This document shows positions 14,401-23,400 of a stretch of 64,000 nucleotides of DNA, piece after piece. The position numbers and the translations under genes were made by a program. Source of the stretch: Pycnopodia helianthoides (lineage: Eukaryota > Echinodermata > Asteroidea > Forcipulatida > Asteriidae); assembly GCA_032158295.1 (NCBI GenBank), contig CM063263.1, positions 9,520,474-9,584,473 of the forward strand. Reading direction: 5' to 3'. Numbering within the stretch: the stretch's first letter is position 1; each line of letters starts with the position of its first letter. The notes under the pieces are model-generated. The model worked only from the letters and a program-made list of their open reading frames with translations. It had not been told where the DNA came from and made no database searches.

Positions 14401-17400
14401 TAATTTCATTTGCTATCATTTGAATGTTCTTCGGTAGCACCATTTTGTTCCTTATGCAGTGTTAAAATAAATGAAACCAAACCGAGGCTGTGCGGCAATT
14501 TAGTCTGGCCCCTCAGTTCTATCGTTAGAATCAGCGATATCTGTATGTTCATTGCACACAGGGACACAATCAAGAATGATGAAGATGCCAGATTAAAGCT
14601 CAATGGAGGATTGACATTTTGTTTGCTCTCTATTGTGTGCTTATGGAAGCTAGAAAGGAATTCAATTTCAAGCAATTCGTGTCGACTCAAAATGCAATAT
14701 TTTGTTAGTGAAATTGAAATGCACAATACTCATAAACAACTCTCAATGCTCAACTTTGATCTCAGCAACCTATAACTTCTGCCAAAACATGAACTTCAGC
14801 ATGGCTTCTAACGGCCACAGCCATACAAAAAAATTCACTCGGCTTTGGTTTATGAAAGCCAGAGTCTCTAAGCTTTGGCTAAGGGGGCCAACGTCACTCA
14901 GCTGTGGCTATGGGCAGATCACTGTATCTGCCTATACTCAAACATGGCTGCTGAAGCCACAGCCGTTAGCCACAGCCATAGCCAAAGTCACTCAGCTTTT
15001 GCTTCAGAACTGAAGCCATCAAAATCATGCAAACAATTTTTTTAATGTTTATTTAAGGGTAGCTAGGGTGTACAAATTACACAAACAAACAGCAATTCCA
15101 ATGACAAATGAATAAAAAGCAAGCGAAAACTGTAAAACCGCTTCCATCAAAATCAGGAACAAGTTTATCCCTTTTGGTATTAACGTCATCCTGGTTTAGG
15201 TAGAAAAGGTCATCAAACAATGGCAAATGAAAATGACATTCCGCATGAAGGCGAAAACGGCACACACAAAAATGACCGAAACCTCTGACATAGTAGATTC
15301 TTCTGCGTCCAGTTTTTCACTCCACGGCAGAGACTCCCCGCTGGTCTCACATTTTTTCGTGATCGCATTGCATGTGTGACCGTCAGGACAGCAGTGTACT
15401 TGGTCTACGCAGCAAACGGCCTGAAATTTCCATTCGAGGAAAATTGTATCATTGTAACAATACTAAAAAGAAGTGGATTTTTTTAGCTTGTTAAAATATA
15501 ACCATGAAAATAGAGGAAAAAAAACACAATCTTTTATCTGAGCTATCCCCTAGCTGTAGTACCCAGAGAAAATCCACATAAAAAAAAACACCTCAATCAA
15601 ACAATTTTCTCAAGAAAGTTGTTCACATGTATTTTTCTCATTCGATATTTTGATGGTTTTGTTAAACTTTGTTTACAATGTTCCCAAATTGATTTCTCTC
15701 AAGGCTTCTAAAGATACAGTAGGCCTAAATAATTCTACTCGAGGTTAAAAGAGTAAAGTTGATGAAAAAAAAACCTGAATTCTCAGTCAAATCTTTCTGT
15801 CGAAACAAACAGTTACTTTCAGCCTTAAAGCACGCAGCCAATCATGGTAATTGTCAAAGACCTGTATCCACACTATCCAAACATTCTGGGGTCGTTGGTA
15901 ACCTTTTTCTGCTAAGCTAGCTTTTTGTACGCTAAGCATCTTTAACAACAAGGCGAAAGACAGTACTACATCTCTTCGTTACCGATGAAATCTCATTCTT
16001 TTCCCTACACACTTTATTGAGAGAAAATTTGTTGGAACCTTTGGCAACGGGCAGCAGGCAAACTTTCCCACTGTCTTGGTCTGACAGCACGTGAAGTTTG
16101 ATTTACACATGTAACGCTCGTTACACTTTGTCCCGTTCCCGACCTGTGGATCCTGAAATAAAAATGCTATTGAGTTACCATGGCAACCATTTTAACAGTT
16201 ACAAATTGCACAACACCAATGTACAGTCACAAGAAAAAACCTCGGAAGAAAATACAAAAAATATAACCTGATTGGTGTCAGTACACGTTGTAGAGGTGTT
16301 ACTTTATATTTTGGGAGTTCTTCGACGTATGCTTGTGAAGGACACGACAGTGATACCATTTTCGCAATTTCATAAAAATGTCAAAAATTGTTATTGTTAA
16401 ATCTTATCTTTCTAAATTTGTCGAGTAATAAACCACAAGGGAAAATGACTGGGTAAATTTCAAATAGTATGGGATTGAACAAAGAAAAATAGACTAGAGC
16501 GGGATTTGAACCAACGACCTCCGCATTAACGTTTCTGGCACTCTACCAACTGAGCTACCTAGCCCTATGTATCTAGCTCGATCTAGCCCTTGTCAATATC
16601 TGAAAAATGTTTTGACAAAATAGGGAGACCGCCAACATAGGGCTAGATAGCTCAGCTGGTAGAGTGCCGGCACGTTAATCCGGAGGTCGTTTCTCACAAT
16701 CGAAAAAGATAACGCTCTCACCGACGTAGAAAACACTGTGACACAACTAATTAGCATGTATGCAAATACCGGATTTTAAAATGGTTTACCTCAATTGGTT
16801 GAGCGACATTCTTCGATGCCCATGGGAGGGTCAGAGCTCCTTTGACGCAGGTTCCTTGTGCAACGTTGCAGGTGTAGCCAGTTCGACAGCAGTGGGTGTG
16901 GTCACTGCAGCATACCGCCTTTATGATACAAACAAACCAAAGGTAACTTAAATTACTGTGACATCATTTCCAGGAAGACAAGTTACGTCAAGAACATTAC
17001 ATTGACTACGCAGAGGCAATATCAACTGAGATTTCAACTTGACACAGGGGGTTCAAATCCGGTAAAGCTACGTGTTACTTACCTTTGGGTAAGGGCAGCA
17101 ACCCCACTGACCAGATGCTAGCATGCAGCAGGTGTTACCAGTTGGACACTGGGCAGTTCCACCAGGGCAGATAACATTTTCAACCTGGGATTGATTAAAA
17201 TCTTATCTGCATAACAAACGGTACTTTTTAAAGACACCAATCATGGTAATTAGTCAAGACCTGTATCACATATCGCAAAATTCTGGGTCGTTGGTAACCT
17301 TTTTGCTAAGCAGCTTTTTCTAGCTAGCATCTTTAACAACAAGCGAAAACAGTACTTACATCTTTCGATTACCATGAAATCTCATTCTTTCTCCCTACAC

Positions 17401-20400
17401 ACATTTATTGAGAGAAAATTGTGGAACCTTTGCAACGGGCAGTAGGCAAACTTTCCCACTTCTTGGTCTGACAGCACGTGAAGTTTGATTTACACATGTA
17501 ACGCTCGTACACCTTTGTCCCTTCCACGACCTGTGGATCCTATAAATGCTGGCTGGCAATCATTTTAATGCAAGCACACAACCATGTACGCAAAGAAAAA
17601 CCTCGGATGAAAATACAAAAAATCTTCCTTTGATTTTGGTGTCATGTAACGTTGCAGAAGGTCTACATTTATTTTGGATTTCTGAGTATCATTGTGAACA
17701 GAAGTGATCATTTTTGCAATTCAAAAGGGTCAAAATGTACTTTTAAATCATCTTGTGCTAATTTGTCTTCCCAGGGATATGAGTGAGGAAATTCAAATAG
17801 TGATGAGGTTGCTAAGAAAAATAGAAAGAGAGAGGTTTCCACACCACGACCCCTTACTTCAGGCAGTAAATGGCAGCATGTATCTTCCAATTGAACCCTT
17901 TGAATTTGAAAAATGATTTTTGATAAAATAGGAACAAATCCTAAAGCTCATGTTAGAGTCGGCACAAAAATCTAGGATGTTTTTCTCACAATCGAAATAA
18001 TTAATGCTCTCACGACGTAGAAAACACTGTGACACAACTAATTAGCATGTATGCAAATACCGGATTTTAAAATGGTTTACCTCAATTGGTTGAGCGACAG
18101 TCTTCGATGCCCATGGGAGGGTCAGAGCTCCTTTGACGCAGGTTCCTTGTGCAATGTTGCAGATGTAGCCAGTTCGACAGCAGTGGGTGTGGTCACTGCA
18201 GCATACCGCCTTTATGATACAAACAAACCAAAGGTAACTTAAATTACTGTGACATCATTTCCAGGAAGACAAGTTACGTCAAGAACATTACATTGACTAC
18301 GCAGAGGCAATATCAACTGAGATTTCAACTTGACACAGGGGGGTTCAAATCCGGTAAAGCTACGTGTTACTTACCTTTGGGTAAGGGCAGCAACCCCACT
18401 GACCAGATGCTAGCATGCAGCAGGTGTTACCAGTTGGACACTGGGCAGTTCCACCAGGGCAGATAACATTTTCAACCTGGGATTGATTAAAAATTAAACT
18501 GCATTAAAATGGGAGTTTTTAAAGAATTCTTAAGTTCAGGTGTTACGTCATCGCCTGATTTGAAAAGCGACACAATAGTTCTGCGTTGGGCCGTTGGTAT
18601 TCTGTTTAAGCGAGATTTTTCTAGCTGAGCATCTTTAACAACACAACAAAATATGGTATTAAATTTTAATAATCCCAATGAAATCTCAATTATTTCGCTT
18701 CCCTACACAATTTATTGAGAGAAACTTGTGAGAACCTTTAGCAACGGGCAGTAGGCAAACTTTCCCACTATCTTGGTCTGACAGCATGTGAAGTTTGATT
18801 TACACATGTAACAGTCGTAGACCTCTCATATCCTACCAAAAGCATCCGTCATTCTAATGCGGGCTGTGCTCAATCGATTTTATGCAAGCACTCAAGCCTG
18901 GTAGCCGCAAATAGAGGCAACCAGTCATAGTACAACTGGTACCCATCTTCTTTGATCTTGTGTCTTGTTTAACTGTATGCAGTCACAGGATCAAACATGA
19001 TTTATATGAAGTGTGATCATGTGAACAAGAAGTCTGCATGTTTTCAACAAGCCTGTGCGCAAAGCAGTCACTTTTGGGAGCCAATCAGCATTGTGCATCA
19101 TTGTCTCCTTCCCGGGGTTTAGTGAGGAATCCATACAGTGGGACTGAGGTTGCTAGAAAAACTGAAAGAGAGAAGTGTTTCCACACACTGGACCCTTTCA
19201 GACATAGATGGCAGCAGACTTCCAATTGTAAACTGAATTTTGAGAGTAGATATATATTTTGATAACAATTGAACAAATCCTAACGTGTTTAAAAGCTCGC
19301 ACAAAAAATTTATTTGCTGAAGTTTTTCTCACAATCCAATCAATTAATGCTCTCACTGACGTAGAAAACACTGTGACACAACTAATTAGCATGTATGCAA
19401 ATACCGGATTTTAAAATGGTTTACCTCAATTGGTTGAGCGACAGTCTTCGATGCCCATGGGAGGGTCAGAGCTCCTTTGACGCAGGTTCCTTGTGCAACG
19501 TTGCAGGTGTAGCCAGTTCGACAGCAGTGGGTGTGGTCACTGCAGCATACCGCCTTTATGATACAAACAAACCAAAGGTAACTTAAATTACTGTGACATC
19601 ATTTCCAGGAAGACAAGTTACGTCAAGAACATTACATTGACTACGCAGAGGCAATATCAACTGAGATTTCAACTTGACACAGGGGGGTTCAAATCCGGTA
19701 AAGCTACGTGTTACTTACCTTTGGGTAAGGGCAGCAACCCCACTGACCAGATGCTAGCATGCAGCAGGTGTTACCAGTTGGACACTGGGCAGTTCCACCA
19801 GGGCAGATAACATTTTCAACCTGGGATTGATTAAAAATTAAACTGCATTAAAATGGGAGTTTTTAAAGAATTCTTAAGTGCAGGTGTTACGTCATCGCCT
19901 GATTTGAAAAGCGACACAATAGTTCTGGGCCGTTCTGGGCCGTTGGTATTCTGTTTAAGCGAGATTTTTCTATGCTGAGCATCTTTAACAACACAACAAA
20001 ATATGGTATTAAATTTTAATAATCCCAATGAAATCTCAATTATTTCGCTTCCCTACACAATTTATTGAGAGAAATTTGTAAGAACCTTTAGCAACGGGCA
20101 GTAGGCAAACTTTCCCACTATCTTGGTCTGACAGCATGTGAAGTTTGATTTACACATGTAATAGTCGTAGACCTCTCATATCCTACCAAAAGCATCCGTC
20201 ATTCTAATGAGGGCTGTGCTCAATCCATTTTATGCAAGCACTCAAGCCTGGTAGCCGCAAATAGAGGCAACCAGTCATAGTACAACTGGTACCCATCTTC
20301 TTTGATCTTGTGTCTTGTTTAACTGTATGCAGTCACAGGATCAAACATGATTTATATGAAGTGTGATCATGTGAACAAGAAGCTTGCTTGTTTTGAACAA

Positions 20401-23400
20401 GCCTGTGCGCAAAGAAGTCACTTTCGGGTGCCAATCAGCATTGTTAATCATTGCCTTCTTCCAAGGGGTTTATAAGGTGAGGAATCCATACGATGCACCG
20501 CCATGGGACTGAGGTTGCTGAAAAACTGAAAGAGAAATTTGCTCGTCCCCAGCACCTTGCCATAAAACCAAAGGCGCTGGGATGGGCAAACGTATCGTTA
20601 ACGTTAATGCTCAGTCCCATGCTCAGTCCCATCATGCATCACACTCACACTGCAAGCACTGCACGCATGACGTACTTCCTGAACAAGAATCTGTGCAAGC
20701 TGATTAGCCCATCCCAGCGGTCCTGGATAGGCCGCTGGGGCCGAGCGAAAAGAGAAAGGGTTTCCACACACTGGACGCTTTCAGACACTAGATGGCAGCA
20801 GACTTCATACTGTTAACTGAATTATGAGAGTGGATATATATTTTGAGAACAACTGAAAAAACCTAAAATTTTTTGAAAGCTCAAACAAAACTAATAACTT
20901 CTTTCTCACAGAGAATGGTTTACCTCAATTGGTTGAGCGACAGTCTTCGATGCCCATGGGAGGGTCAGAGCTCCTTTGACGCAGGTTCCTTGTGCAATGT
21001 TGCAGGTGTAGCCAGTTCGACAGCAGTGGGTGTGGTCACTGCAGCATACCGCCTTTATGATACAAACAAACCAAAGGTAACTAAAACTACTGAGAACTAA
21101 TTTCAGAAAAAGACAAGTTGCTTAAAAAGCTTTGCTCTTTAAACCTCAAAAAGACCTAGGTTTTTAGAGACCTCTCATGTCATGTAAAGTCATTATTACA
21201 GTATCAACTCAATCACGCAAGTCATTCACAAACAAACTTTCTCATGTGTGCACAAAAACAGCTGATTACAATGATCATAACTGCTGTGTGGGATTCTTGG
21301 TGTAGTATATTCATTAAGCACACCAGTGGCAATACCGAGTACCAGTGCTCTAAGCAAGTGTGTTTGTTCGTGTACGTGTACTATACATCACACTGAATCG
21401 ACAGTTTACACATAAGTGCAGTCTGTCCTGGTACGTGTGCTGTATGATTGCATTAAAATCGGTAAAATACATGTTTTACCGTGTTTTGTCGAGTGTTTAA
21501 ATCATGCAGTATTCAGGATTTTGCACTTGCATTGAGTGCCGGTCGAAGTGACTTCATTTTCTTTTCAGCCGGTAGGCATTACCGAGTGATGGTCGGTGGT
21601 GACTGGCACCGACCAGCTCAGCTACAACACTGATGGTGACTTACAATGACTTGTAATGACTACGCAGAGGCAATATTAACTAAGATTTCGACTCGGCACG
21701 GGAGAGTTTGAATGTAACATGTTACTTACCTTTGGGTAAGGGCAGCATCCCCACTGACCAGATGCTAGCATGCAGCAGGTGCTACCAGTTGGACACTGGG
21801 CAGTTCCACCAGGGCAGATAACATTTTCAACCTGGTAGATATAGATTAAAATTGAAACTGCATTAGAACAGGAGTTTTTAAAGAATTCTTAGGTGAAGGT
21901 GTTAATTGCGCATGAGTTGGAAAGTGAAACAAAATTTCTGGGCCTTTGGTAACATTTATTTTTGCTAAGCAAAATATTTCAGACACTAGATGGCAGCAGA
22001 CTTACAATTGTTAACTATATTTTGAGAGTAGATATATATTTTGAGATCAATTGAAAAAACCTAACATTTTTGAAAGCTCGAACAAAAGTGATAACTTCTT
22101 CGTTTTTTTCTCACAATCAAACCAATTAATGCTCTCACTGAGGTAGAAAACACTGGGACACAATTAATTAGCATGTATGCAAATACCGGATTTTAAACTG
22201 GTTTACCTCAATTGGTTGAGCGACATTCTTCGTTGCCCATGGGAGGGTCAGAGCTCCTTTGACGCAGGTTCCTTGTGCAACGTTGCAGGTGTAGCCAGTT
22301 TGACAGCAGTGGGTGTGGTCACTGCAGCATACCGCCTATATGATAGGCAAAAAACCAAAGTTAACTTAAATTACTGTGACATCATTTCATAAAAAACAAA
22401 TTACTTCAAACAACTTGCATATTAAAGGTATTGTACACTTTTGGTAACAGCTCAAAATCAGTGTCCACATTTTGTGTGATTAAACATATGCATGAACAAA
22501 CAAACCTGCGAAAGTTTGAGCTCAATTGGTCATCGAGGTCACAAGAAAATAGTGAAAAGAGATCTTATGTGTTTTCTGTTTTTTCAAATTATCGCGCGCA
22601 ATAATTACTATTGTTTTACTCGTTTCTCAGAAACGATAGCATTTTGGGCAGAAATATTTTAAGGAACCCTTTCTACCATTACTTACTTTAAATCATGTAA
22701 GTTATGTGTGAATCTGTGAACATTGTGTTTTTCGATCTTACCAATAGTGTACAGGGCCTTTAAACCTCGAGAGGTCCTAGATTCAGAGACCTCTCATATC
22801 CTCCTAAGTTGTCCACTCTTTTGTGACTCAACACCCAAATGTTAAGACTGCTCAGGGCCCAATTTCATAGAGCCGCTTAGCACAAAAATTTGCTTAGCAT
22901 GAAATTTTTGCCTCGATAAAAACAGGATTACCAGCCAAATTTCCACGTGATTTTCAGGATAAGCAAATAACAGCTGAATACCATTAACAAGCAATATGCA
23001 ACAAATGGAAATTTGGTTGGTAATCCTGTTTTTATCAAGGAAGAAATTTCATGCTAAGCATATTTTCGTGCTTAGCAGTTCATGAAATTGGGCCCAGATT
23101 GGTGAGCCCGATCCAATGCAAAGCATTAGTCATTTAGGCAGGTTTGAATCCAGTACGGTGACCAGTGTTGAAGCAAGAAACATTTGAGTTCAGGTCGCAC
23201 ACTTTGTAGTTCCATCCAAAAACTTTGTAGTTCCATCCAAGTGCGCAAATTGCACACCACAGTCCACACATATACATGTACAAATTTTGTTCATCAAGTG
23301 ACGCGAGCAAAAAATGGTTCTCCAATAAAACATTTGCAATTAGTTAGCTTACCAGAATAAATGAATATGATTACTTTGCTATTATTATCATCACAGTATC

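Noticed and set aside
16491..16567. A functional tRNA-Asn gene on the minus strand
   Set aside because: The A and B boxes and the GTT loop are there, but the anticodon stem does not pair and U33 is replaced. The sequence continues into a repeat body found elsewhere.
16760..21100. Plus-strand ORFs of 63-75 codons repeated at 16760, 18051, 19395, 20873 (and 22177)
   Set aside because: They are antisense shadows of the progranulin B exons and repeat only because the exons do. They have no splice or start context of their own.
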